Assembly (NCBI GenBank): GCA_024256245.1
Contig: JAKLZD010000130.1
Span: 1-5,301 of the forward strand
DNA: 5,301 nucleotides
Direction: 5' to 3'
Source: Candidatus Methylarchaceae archaeon HK01M
Lineage (GTDB): Archaea > Thermoproteota > Nitrososphaeria > Nitrososphaerales > JACAEJ01
Shown: positions 1-5,301 of the stretch, one piece after another
Layout: each line of letters starts with the position of its first letter
How positions within the stretch are numbered: position 1 is the first letter of the stretch
Notes under the pieces: generated by a model
The model's input: the letters and a program-made list of their open reading frames with translations, nothing else
The model's database searches: none
Told to the model about the DNA's origin: nothing
Made by a program: the position numbers and the translations under genes

Positions 1-200
1 ATTTACTGTAGTTTAGTAGTACTAGAATATTCAAGAACTCTAAGACTTGTTTGAGAATGCCCAAACCACTTTCACCATCCTTAAATAACTTCTATCAACT
101 TTTCCCTATCCCTGAACTTTAATCCACTAACCTTCAAATCAATCTGGCCATCCCTATCATGCCTAGATTCTGTGATATAAACATATAAGATAGATCGCAT
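1..200 (-). pseudogene. Unidentified minus-strand gene, frameshifted, 5' part only (runs off left edge)
   Basis: An ATG at 200-198 opens a 39-codon frame that ends in TAA at 83-81. The product begins MRSILYVYITESR and goes on with a polar, protein-like composition (HDRDGQIDLKVSGLKFRDRE). Skipping one base at the stop (ATT-T-AAG) enters a second frame that has no stop from 82 to the window edge and reads KDGESGLGILKQVLEFLNI. Two adjoining open stretches with coding-like composition suggest one gene broken by a single-base change, or less likely a real +1 shift. I do not recognise the family. The apparent start lies only 37 bp from the divergent deoxyhypusine synthase start, and possible promoter elements for that gene fall inside this frame. 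This is consistent with an inactive gene. No Shine-Dalgarno sequence is visible. It could also be chance open frame, so confidence is low. Confidence 0.35.
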
Positions 201-212
201 AAGACAAAAATA
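174..212 (+). promoter_or_regulatory. AT-rich promoter region of the deoxyhypusine synthase gene
   Basis: Three TATA-like elements lie upstream of the gene: GATATAAAC at about 174-182, CATATAAG at 182-189 and CAAAAATAG at 205-213. The first two would give a leader of roughly 25-35 bases. The last is centred about 24 bases from an ATG at 233 and 29 from the ATG at 238, the spacing of a leaderless archaeal promoter. The sequence alone does not decide which one is used. Confidence 0.35.
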
Positions 213-237
213 GAGCAATCTCACTTCGAATTATGGC

Positions 238-1194
238 ATGATAAAGAAAGATTCATCGGACCTAAGACCCGTCCAAGATATAAAACTCAAAAAGCCTTTT
301 TCAATAAGCAAGATAATTAATGAGATGAGGTATTCTGGCGGGTTCGTAGGAAGAAATCTTGCTAATGGTGTCGAGATACTTAGAGATATGATTAAAGATC
401 AATCTTGCACAAAATTTCTAAGTTTTCCAGCTGCACCTATAGCTTCAGGATTAAGAGGTGTATTAAAAGAAGCCGTAAGGCGCAAACTATTTGATATAAT
501 AATAACAACCTGCGGAACTTTGGATCACGATCTTGCACGTTTATGGGGTGATTATTATGAAGGAAGTTTTGAGTTAGATGATAGAATGCTTTTTAAAAAG
601 GGTTATCATAGACTCGGTAATATAATTGTTCCTCGTGAAACTTATGGGCCAATGTTAGAGAAACAGCTTCAACACTTCTTTAATAGATTATATGATGAAG
701 GGATTAGAGAACTTTCATCTGTAGAACTCTGCAAGAGATTAGGGCAATATGTAAATGATGAGCGTTCCATATTATATTGGGCATACAAGAACAATATACC
801 TGTTGTCATACCGGGATTGACTGATGGCGCTGTTGGAAGTCAAATATGGCTATTTTCACAGATCCATAGAGACTTCAAAATAGATATTCTAAAAGATGAA
901 GAAATATTATCTGATATTATATTCAAATCAAAGTCAACAGGAGCTCTGATAATAGGTGGAGGAATATCAAAGCATCATGTACTATGGTGGAACCAATTTA
1001 GGGGAGGTCTCGACTATGCAGTCGCTGTTACCACAGCTATCGAATACGATGGTAGCCTTAGTGGGGCTCAGATCAAGGAAGCGATTTCATGGGGTAAGGT
1101 GAAGGTGAGAGCAAGACAAGTCACAATACATGGCGAGGCAACAGCATTGCTACCTTTCATGGTAGCTGCCCTTATAGAGAAAGGTCATTCTTAA
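238..1194 (+). CDS. dys: Deoxyhypusine synthase
   Basis: This enzyme uses NAD and spermidine to transfer an aminobutyl group to one lysine of archaeal translation factor aIF5A, the first step of hypusine formation in the cytoplasm. The 318-residue length is normal for an archaeal member. Family landmarks run in order: FPAAPIASGLRG (64-75, nucleotide-binding region), TTCGTLDHDL (90-99), LGNIIVP (126-132), IPGLTDGAVGSQ (191-202), GGGISKHH (240-247) with the expected Schiff-base lysine K245, then EYDGSLSG (269-276) and EAISWGK (281-287). All catalytic blocks look intact. The ISKHH-WWNQF wording resembles thaumarchaeal-type enzymes (from memory). The ATG at 238 is the only usable start after an in-frame stop at 211-213. 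No Shine-Dalgarno sequence precedes it, so a leaderless or short-leader transcript is likely. The aIF5A gene is not in the window. Homospermidine synthase-like activity is the main alternative and is less likely. Confidence 0.93.
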   Translation: MIKKDSSDLRPVQDIKLKKPFSISKIINEMRYSGGFVGRNLANGVEILRDMIKDQSCTKFLSFPAAPIASGLRGVLKEAVRRKLFDIIITTCGTLDHDLARLWGDYYEGSFELDDRMLFKKGYHRLGNIIVPRETYGPMLEKQLQHFFNRLYDEGIRELSSVELCKRLGQYVNDERSILYWAYKNNIPVVIPGLTDGAVGSQIWLFSQIHRDFKIDILKDEEILSDIIFKSKSTGALIIGGGISKHHVLWWNQFRGGLDYAVAVTTAIEYDGSLSGAQIKEAISWGKVKVRARQVTIHGEATALLPFMVAALIEKGHS

Positions 1195-1275
1195 ATTTTA
1201 ATCATAATAGAGTCAACAATACATCACTCCTTCAGTTAAACTTAAGAACGGAATAATTATGGAGATAGCCGTATT

Positions 1276-1281
1276 GGAGGG
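1276..1281 (+). promoter_or_regulatory. Shine-Dalgarno site of hppA
   Basis: GGAGGG sits six bases before the ATG at 1288, a near-ideal ribosome-binding site. No other in-frame start exists between this ATG and the upstream in-frame stop TAA at 1243-1245, so the site and the frame agree on the start. The neighbouring deoxyhypusine synthase gene lacks such a site. Confidence 0.8.
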
Positions 1282-1287
1282 TACGAT

Positions 1288-3369
1288 ATGCTCAGTAGCC
1301 CATTAGAGTTATTGGCGCCAATTGCAGGCATCATCGCACTTCTGTTCGCCATTTACTTGGCATGGTATGTGAATCGGTTTGAAGTCGAGAATCCGAAGAT
1401 GGGGGAGATACAGAAGGCTATAAGAGAGGGTTCTAAAGCCTACCTTAAAAGGCAGTACAAAACCATCTCTATAATATCGATAATACTTACCGTCATTCTA
1501 TATATTGCCTTCGACCTTCAAAGTTATCAAGGCATTCCCTTCGTCTCCTTCGCCTTCATCATTGGAGCAAGCTTCTCTCTACTTGCAGGGTATTTAGGGA
1601 TGGACGTGGCCACTCGAGCCAACGCAAAGGTTGCTTACTCCGTAAGGTACGGCCTTGATAGACCACTGAAATTGGCTTACTACGGCGGTCTTGTCATGGG
1701 TCTTTTTAATGTAGGTTTGAGCCTTTTAGCAGTTACTGGCCTCTTCTATCTTTACGGCAGTCCAGAGCTGATAGTCAGCTTGGGATTTGGAGCGAGCCTT
1801 TCGGCTTTATTTGCCCAACTAGGGGGAGGAATCTACACAAAGGCGGCGGATGTAGGAGCCGATATAGTAGGCAAGATCGAGGCAGGAATTCCTGAAGACG
1901 ACCCTAGGAACCCCGCAGTTATAGCCGATAATGTAGGCGACAACGTAGGAGATATAGCAGGCAGGGGCGCTGATCTTTTTGAGTCCATGACTGCTGAAAA
2001 TATAGGTGCCATGCTCGTAGGCGTAGCCCTATTTTTAGTTACGAATAACTTCTTCTTTGTGATATTCCCTCTCTTGGTAAGGGCGGTAGGTATCTTTGGT
2101 ACGATCCTCGGTGTACCTTTCATTAGAGCTCGTAACTTCAAGGACCCTATGATCCCTATGAGAAATGGGATGATAGCTACCACCCTTATCGTCGTCTTCG
2201 GTCTTTACTTTCTTGTAACCAATACGATTCTTAGCGTCAACCTGTACTTAGCAGCCCTAGCAGGGGTTTTAATGAGCGTCCTCATCTTTCTCATAACAGA
2301 TTATTATACTTCGAAAAAATATAGACCTGTGGAAGAAATAGCTAGCTCTTCTACAACAGGACCTGCAGTCAATATCATCAGCGGCTTCTCGGTTTCATTG
2401 GAGAGCACAGCCTTGCCTGTAATAGCCATAATTTTAACAATACTCATAGGATACTATTTCGGTGGGCTTTTCAGTCTTGAAGTTGAAGGTATATCTTGGC
2501 ATGAAGGTGGAGTATACGGCACAGCAGTGGCGACTATGGGGATGCTCTCAGTAGCTGGTATGATTCTTGGTATGGATGGGTTTGGGCCTATTGTCGATAA
2601 CGCTGCAGGGATAGCAGAGATGTCTGGTGAAGAGAAAGAGATGAGAGATAGGATGGATGCCTTCGATGCTGCTGGGAACACTACTAAGGCCCTCACCAAA
2701 GGTTACGCTCTAGGCTCGGCAGGTTTGGCTGCTCTTCTCCTCTTCCAGGCTTATCTGACAGACTATGCACGCATCGCAGGCATCCCATCGCTAGAAGTAA
2801 TCGTTGATATAGTTCGACCCGAGATAATAGCGGCTTTATTCATAGGGGGCCTCCTCCCATTCATCTTCAGCGCATACGCCATAAGGGCGGTAGGCAAGGC
2901 GGCCTTTAAGGTTGTGGAAGAAGTAAGGAGGCAGTTCAGAGATATACCAGGTCTGATGGAAGGAAGTGCCAAACCAGATTACTCCAAGTGTGTGGATATC
3001 AGCACGTTATGGGCTCAAAAGGAGATGATAATCCCTGGTATAATGCCAGTCTTAGTACCATTAATAGTGGGCTTCATATTTGGACCAGTGGCTGTCGGGG
3101 CTTTCCTCATGAGTGCAACTGTTAGCGGTACGCTTCTCGCATTTTTGATGAATACTGGAGGAGCTTCATGGGATAATGCGAAGAAGCTCATAGAGTCAGG
3201 TGCCTTTGGAGGTAAAGGATCGGAAGCCCATAAAGCTGCTGTAGTAGGAGATACGTTTGGAGACCCTCTAAAGGATTGTGCAGGACCGTCATTGCATGTG
3301 CTTGTAAAGCTGATAAACACAGTATCTCTGACATTCATACTGTTCTTTGTCCTCTATTCGATAATATAA
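1288..3369 (+). CDS. hppA: Membrane-bound pyrophosphatase, K+-independent H+-pumping type
   Basis: This integral membrane enzyme hydrolyses pyrophosphate and uses the energy to pump ions across the cell membrane. At 693 residues it has the usual prokaryotic length, with about 15-16 hydrophobic segments from residue 8 to the C-terminus. The active-site loops are complete: DVGADIVGK (188-196), EDDPRNP (203-209), DNVGDNVGD (214-222), DGFGPIVDNA (430-439), NTGGASWDNAKK (622-633) and KGSEAHKAAVVGDTFGDPLKD (643-663, key residues K643, H648, D655, D659, D663). The class-deciding motif reads GNTTKALTKG, with lysine at 467 and threonine at 470. In this family that pattern marks K+-independent enzymes, which are proton pumps; K+-dependent and Na+-pumping members have alanine at the lysine position. 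The membrane glutamate in ADLFES (E232) is present. The gene follows deoxyhypusine synthase by 93 bases. Proton specificity is inferred from the motif, not shown directly. Confidence 0.96.
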   Translation: MLSSPLELLAPIAGIIALLFAIYLAWYVNRFEVENPKMGEIQKAIREGSKAYLKRQYKTISIISIILTVILYIAFDLQSYQGIPFVSFAFIIGASFSLLAGYLGMDVATRANAKVAYSVRYGLDRPLKLAYYGGLVMGLFNVGLSLLAVTGLFYLYGSPELIVSLGFGASLSALFAQLGGGIYTKAADVGADIVGKIEAGIPEDDPRNPAVIADNVGDNVGDIAGRGADLFESMTAENIGAMLVGVALFLVTNNFFFVIFPLLVRAVGIFGTILGVPFIRARNFKDPMIPMRNGMIATTLIVVFGLYFLVTNTILSVNLYLAALAGVLMSVLIFLITDYYTSKKYRPVEEIASSSTTGPAVNIISGFSVSLESTALPVIAIILTILIGYYFGGLFSLEVEGISWHEGGVYGTAVATMGMLSVAGMILGMDGFGPIVDNAAGIAEMSGEEKEMRDRMDAFDAAGNTTKALTKGYALGSAGLAALLLFQAYLTDYARIAGIPSLEVIVDIVRPEIIAALFIGGLLPFIFSAYAIRAVGKAAFKVVEEVRRQFRDIPGLMEGSAKPDYSKCVDISTLWAQKEMIIPGIMPVLVPLIVGFIFGPVAVGAFLMSATVSGTLLAFLMNTGGASWDNAKKLIESGAFGGKGSEAHKAAVVGDTFGDPLKDCAGPSLHVLVKLINTVSLTFILFFVLYSII

Positions 3370-3391
3370 AGACGTAATCACTAGAAGAGGG

Positions 3392-3414
3392 GAAAAACTA
3401 GGACATCGTTTTTC
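3392..3414. terminator. Candidate bidirectional terminator between convergent genes
   Basis: GAAAAAC (3392-3398) and GTTTTTC (3408-3414) form a perfect 7-bp inverted repeat around a 9-base loop. Because each arm is A-rich or T-rich, either strand reads a five-T run at the end of the hairpin. It lies between the pyrophosphatase stop (3369) and the stop of the convergent VIT1/CCC1-like gene (3441). Archaeal termination depends mainly on T-runs, so both transcripts could end here. A second T-run for the minus strand, seven T's at 3443-3449, overlaps the last codons of the VIT1/CCC1-like gene. Confidence 0.5.
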
Positions 3415-3440
3415 GAAGTTAATCTCTTTACTCGATATCT

Positions 3441-4043
3441 TTAAAAAAATAGTCCCAGGATTAACAGGAAAAACAATGTAATAAAACCTGTAAAGACCAT
3501 CAAAGCCCCTTGTAGGATCATATTCGACCTTGATATTCTGCCGAGGAATAGACCTAAGGAGAAGAGGGTTGCCATATTAAATATTATCGCTAATATAAAA
3601 GCACTATCAAGGGGCATCAACCCATATACAGAGAGAAGGAATGGCGATAATGTAATGAAAGCAGTCAAGATGGGGGATAAAGCATCGACAAGAGCTACCC
3701 ATAAAGTGGCTACTTTCGAAGCTTTTTCTATTATAGAGTTCTTCAATTCTGAAAACATGGCCTGCTCGAGTTCCTTCAGAAATCTGATCCTCTCAGCCCT
3801 TTCTGCCACGAAAGCGCCCCAAGCACCCGAAATTCCCATAGCAAGACTTGCACCAAAGCCTGCACTTAGGATTATCTTTGTATCGATCCCTCCGGCAATA
3901 TAAGAGCCAATTATTACTCCTAATGTAGCCAATGCCCCATCGAACCCATTCAGTAGAAGATATCTTCGTGCAATTTCGTTTGCCCCTGCGATTTTGAGGT
4001 ATTTTTTTAATTTTAGAAGGGTCCGATTTTGAATACTTACCAT
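3441..4043 (-). CDS. VIT1/CCC1-family membrane protein (putative Fe/Mn transporter)
   Basis: This is a 200-residue integral membrane protein of the VIT1/CCC1 family, whose characterised members move iron or manganese across membranes. A polar N-terminus leads into EIARRYLLLNGFDGALATLG (23-42), the family's first-helix signature with Asp35. Helix two carries AGFGASLAMGISGAWGAF (61-78), followed by a charged stretch with AERAER, KELEQ and SELKN (80-103). Three more hydrophobic segments lie at about 110-136, 144-168 and 175-200, giving five in all. The glutamate of the usual GEY motif in helix two is replaced by Ile71, and the charged linker is short. This fits the divergent archaeal branch of the family, so substrate and direction are uncertain. 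The frame ends in a T-rich run (FF-stop). The gene converges with hppA and diverges from DUF211. An AGGAGGT abuts the ATG with only one base after GGAGG, which is too close to be ideal. Confidence 0.85.
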   Translation of the reverse strand: MVSIQNRTLLKLKKYLKIAGANEIARRYLLLNGFDGALATLGVIIGSYIAGGIDTKIILSAGFGASLAMGISGAWGAFVAERAERIRFLKELEQAMFSELKNSIIEKASKVATLWVALVDALSPILTAFITLSPFLLSVYGLMPLDSAFILAIIFNMATLFSLGLFLGRISRSNMILQGALMVFTGFITLFFLLILGLFF

Positions 4044-4044
4044 A

Positions 4045-4050
4045 CCTCCT
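4045..4050 (-). promoter_or_regulatory. Shine-Dalgarno-like AGGAGG set too close to its start codon
   Basis: On the minus strand AGGAGG at 4050-4045 is followed by one T and then the ATG at 4043. Usual spacing is five to nine bases. No ATG, GTG or TTG occurs in the next dozen codons in frame; an ATT at codon 4 would be ten bases away. Either the start is leaderless and the site is incidental, or initiation here is unusual. Confidence 0.5.
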
Positions 4051-4070
4051 TAATCAAGACTTCAAACCCA

Positions 4071-4080
4071 ATTTATAATT
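4071..4080 (-). promoter_or_regulatory. TATA box of the VIT1/CCC1-like gene
   Basis: The minus strand reads AATTATAAAT at 4080-4071, a good archaeal TATA match. Transcription would be expected to begin about 25-28 bases downstream, near 4047-4050, leaving a leader of only about four to eight bases before the ATG at 4043. The assignment rests on sequence and spacing only. Confidence 0.5.
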
Positions 4081-4106
4081 ACATCTATACATAAGTAAAC
4101 CTCTAA

Positions 4107-4116
4107 CTTATATATA
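4107..4116 (+). promoter_or_regulatory. TATA box of the DUF211 gene, leaderless layout
   Basis: CTTATATATA at 4107-4116 is centred about 29 bases before the ATG at 4141. That is the distance expected between a TATA box and the start point when the first transcribed base is at or next to the start codon. No Shine-Dalgarno sequence lies between the two, which also points to a leaderless message. Confidence 0.6.
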
Positions 4117-4140
4117 TGACTCTATGATGCGATAACAAAT

Positions 4141-4401
4141 ATGTCTGTTCACATTAAAAAAATGATTATAGACTCCCTCAAGCCTCGTGAAACTACAATT
4201 CTCGACCTATCCAAAGCCCTATGTGAGGTTAAGGGAGTTGATGAAGTTAATATAACTGTCACTGAAGTCGATGTGAGGACTGAGACGATAAAACTGACTA
4301 TAGCTGGCACCAACGTATCTTACGAAGAACTCATTAAGGTCATGAATGAGCATGGAGCTATTGTAAGGAGCGTTGATGAAATCCATGTCATCCGGCTCTA
4401 A
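4141..4401 (+). CDS. DUF211 family protein
   Basis: This is a small, soluble, 86-residue archaeal protein of unknown biochemical function. Family hallmarks are an N-terminal strand ending in DSLKPRE (11-17), ILDLSKALCEVKGVDEVNI (20-38), TVTEVDVRTETIKLTI (39-54) and the C-terminal AIVRSVDEIHV (73-83). The strand-helix-strand-strand-helix-strand order matches the ferredoxin-like fold known for DUF211 structures, which assemble into larger rings. Acidic residues in TEVDV and the SVDE motif are the conserved polar positions of the family. It is slightly shorter than the usual 90-100 residues because the ends are trimmed; the core is complete. The start is set by the TATA spacing, and no in-frame upstream start competes. 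The gene is divergent from the VIT1/CCC1-like gene across 97 bp, which hints at shared regulation or function, but no partner or ligand can be read from the sequence. Confidence 0.88.
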   Translation: MSVHIKKMIIDSLKPRETTILDLSKALCEVKGVDEVNITVTEVDVRTETIKLTIAGTNVSYEELIKVMNEHGAIVRSVDEIHVIRL

Positions 4402-4410
4402 GAGATCATT

Positions 4411-4426
4411 GATAAATGAATTTATC
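4411..4426. repeat. Short palindrome after DUF211, weak terminator candidate
   Basis: GATAAAT (4411-4417) and ATTTATC (4420-4426) are perfect inverted repeats separated by two bases; as RNA this gives a six-pair stem with a UGAA loop. It starts ten bases after the DUF211 stop codon and is followed by CTTTTAGG. The stem is A/T-only and weak. It could help end the DUF211 transcript or bind a dimeric regulator, or be chance. Confidence 0.3.
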
Positions 4427-4458
4427 TGACTACTTTTAGGTCCAAATATAAAGAAATA

Positions 4459-4641
4459 TTAGATTTTCGCGTAAGATAAGTAACACGACAACTCCCCAAA
4501 ATATCTAACCTCCTTCGTCCTCAAGGCAACATCGAACTCTAAATATGTTAAATTTCTGAATTCCTTCTGAATTCGGTTGTATCTCTCTCGGCCTATTCGA
4601 GTTCCTGAGTTTCTAAGCTGAAGAATTTCTTGTTTTTCCAT
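4459..4641 (-). pseudogene. 60-codon open frame, probable tail of the decayed surface-type gene
   Basis: This open frame begins at an ATG (4641-4639) immediately after, and in the same frame as, the TAG (4644-4642) that interrupts the upstream pseudogene, so the two may once have been one frame. The product begins MEKQEILQLRNSG and is rich in Arg, Asn and Glu, with a later stretch EFDVALRTKE that resembles the strand-like repeats of the upstream pseudogene. No Shine-Dalgarno or well-placed TATA box serves the ATG. A near-perfect tandem 11-base duplication inside it (4554-4574) would itself shift the frame. I recognise no family. It could be a small real gene, but a decayed remnant fits better. 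Confidence 0.35.
4554..4574. repeat. Tandem 11-base duplication
   Basis: TTCTGAATTC occurs at 4554-4563 and again at 4565-4574, one base apart, giving an 11-base period. Since 11 is not a multiple of three, the event changes reading frame downstream in any coding sequence that crosses it. This agrees with loss of function in the region. Confidence 0.6.
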
Positions 4642-5102
4642 CTATTCTCTTGCACTTGATGTATACCTTGCGTTTATTCGAACACCACCATTAGTCGTTT
4701 TGAGGCTCGCATTGAAATTGCTACTGGTAGGATAGTTGTTTGAATATAGATAAGATAATGTGCCGGAAAAGTCGACCTGCTCATCAAGATCTATTCCTAC
4801 TACAGCTGTACTAGATCGAGAACCACTCCAGCCTAAGCATTCAAGACAATTCCCCCAACGCCTGTCTCCACGACGAGACTCGTGTTCATAGAAGGATCGA
4901 TGTGAAGATCACAGTTGACATCTAACTGGTAAAAGAACGGTCATGGACGATCTTTAATATTGACAACCGAATTCACCGTTAGAACGTCGCCTACATTTGT
5001 GTAATTGAAACTCAAATCGAGTACATTGGATTAAACAGGAACTCTACCCCCTTTAACCTAGACATCGAGGGTGGGGGATTTACCTTCCAAGTCTTCAATC
5101 GA
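4642..5102 (-). pseudogene. Decayed gene for a beta-rich secreted or surface-type protein
   Basis: No intact gene is present, but the minus strand still encodes convincing protein sequence in two frames. The first (about 5102-4803) gives SFNYTNVGDVLTVNSVVNI, then QLDVNCDLHIDPSMN and TSLVVETGVGGIVLNA. It is broken by TAG (5060-5058), TAA (5033-5031), TGA (4943-4941) and TAG (4835-4833). Near 4803-4830 the signal moves to a second frame, giving VGIDLDEQVDFSGTLSYL and NASLKTTNGGVRINARY, which ends at TAG 4644-4642. Alternating strands with repeated T-x-x-G-G-(I/V) turns recall the beta-helix-like DUF4097 adhesin type; that link is inference. Mixed stop types argue against pyrrolysine or recoding. 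The original gene probably extended further at both ends: 4459-4641 continues in frame, and upstream bases toward 5190 encode a broken hydrophobic stretch (FFILIIFYLFM) that may be an old signal anchor. Confidence 0.6.
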
Positions 5103-5192
5103 CTATAAATCATAAAATTACTTAATACCAAAGTTTCTCATAAAGAGATAAAAAATTATTAAGATAAAGAAACCAAACGATCAGAAACCTAG

Positions 5193-5301
5193 ATGATTGG
5201 ACGAATGTTCATCAAAAGAATTGTTATCCTCTATTTTGGGGCATTTATAGGCCCTTTGGGCGGAAATGCTGTCTTAGCCTTGATTCCAACTCTCAAAGAC
5301 G
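5193..5301 (+). CDS. MFS-type transporter, N-terminal fragment (cut by window end)
   Basis: Thirty-six codons are visible before the sequence stops. The translation MIGRMFIKRIVILYFGAFIG, followed by PLGGNAVLALIPTLKD, shows a short basic N-terminus, a first membrane helix (about residues 10-30) with glycines and a proline, and the ALIPTL ending typical of helix 1 in drug-efflux-like major facilitator transporters. The substrate cannot be told from this fragment. The start could be the ATG at 5193 or the one at 5205. No Shine-Dalgarno sequence is visible. AT-rich DNA at 5149-5168 (AAAAATTATTAAGATAAAG) is a plausible TATA region for a short-leader or leaderless transcript. It is divergent from the decayed gene upstream. 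Confidence 0.65.
   Translation, partial: MIGRMFIKRIVILYFGAFIGPLGGNAVLALIPTLKD

Noticed and set aside
1833..3338. Four open frames of 69-116 codons on the minus strand inside hppA
   Set aside because: They lie wholly antisense to a complete, strongly conserved pyrophosphatase. Their Ser/Pro/Ile-rich composition is what the reverse of its codons would give, and none has a ribosome site or recognisable motif.
3655..3903. An 82-codon plus-strand open frame
   Set aside because: It is antisense to the VIT1/CCC1-like gene and has no motif, start signal or protein-like pattern of its own.
4105..4117. TATATATA run as a simple repeat of interest
   Set aside because: It is short and placed exactly where a TATA box for the DUF211 gene should be, so the promoter explains it.
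4642..5102. Stop codons in the decayed gene as pyrrolysine or other recoded codons
   Set aside because: The interruptions include TAG, TAA and TGA together with a frame change, and the intact genes in the window use ordinary stops. Decay explains all of them; recoding would not.
5106..5192. Hydrophobic minus-strand stretch as the start of a live membrane protein
   Set aside because: The stretch FFILIIFYLFM is flanked by stops in the same frame, and the DNA is very AT-rich where the promoter of the rightward transporter is expected. It may be an old signal anchor of the pseudogene but cannot be called a gene.
1..5301. CRISPR array, tRNA or rRNA gene, insertion sequence ends or attachment site
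   Set aside because: No regularly spaced direct repeats, cloverleaf-like arms, ribosomal RNA-like blocks, transposase fragments or long terminal inverted repeats were seen on either strand.

Overview
The window looks like chromosomal DNA from an archaeon, most likely of the Nitrososphaerota/TACK side (Thaumarchaeota, Aigarchaeota or Bathyarchaeota-like). The evidence is a deoxyhypusine synthase (hypusine is absent from nearly all bacteria), a DUF211 protein (an essentially archaeal family), TATA-box promoters placed for leaderless or very short-leader transcripts, and AT-rich DNA with no bacterial -35/-10 promoters. The lineage assignment is inference from the character of the proteins, not from a search.

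Layout. Bases 1-237 hold a broken or frameshifted minus-strand reading frame that runs off the left edge. Next come deoxyhypusine synthase (238-1194, +) and a membrane-bound proton-pumping pyrophosphatase (1288-3369, +). The pyrophosphatase converges on a VIT1/CCC1-like membrane protein (3441-4043, -). The 71-bp gap between them carries a symmetrical hairpin with T-runs on both strands, a good candidate for a two-way terminator. The VIT1/CCC1-like gene is divergent from a small DUF211 gene (4141-4401, +), and each has a clear TATA box in the 97-bp gap.

The 791-bp stretch 4402-5192 has no intact gene of known type. Read on the minus strand, about 4642-5102 still spells a recognisable beta-rich, Asn/Thr/Gly-rich secreted-type protein, but it is broken by several stop codons of all three kinds and a frameshift. 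I call it a decaying pseudogene. A 60-codon open frame (4459-4641) continues directly after its last stop. The window ends in the first 36 codons of an MFS-type transporter (5193 onward, +).

How the genes work together. Deoxyhypusine synthase (translation factor modification) and the pyrophosphatase (recycling PPi energy into an ion gradient) are housekeeping genes without an obvious shared pathway. The VIT1/CCC1-like protein and DUF211 are a divergent pair on a compact shared promoter region. A joint role in metal handling is a reasonable guess but is not shown by the sequence. I see no CRISPR array, tRNA, rRNA, insertion sequence or defence system. The most interesting items are the VIT1/CCC1-DUF211 pair with its odd translation signals, the decayed surface-type gene, and the frameshifted frame at the left edge.
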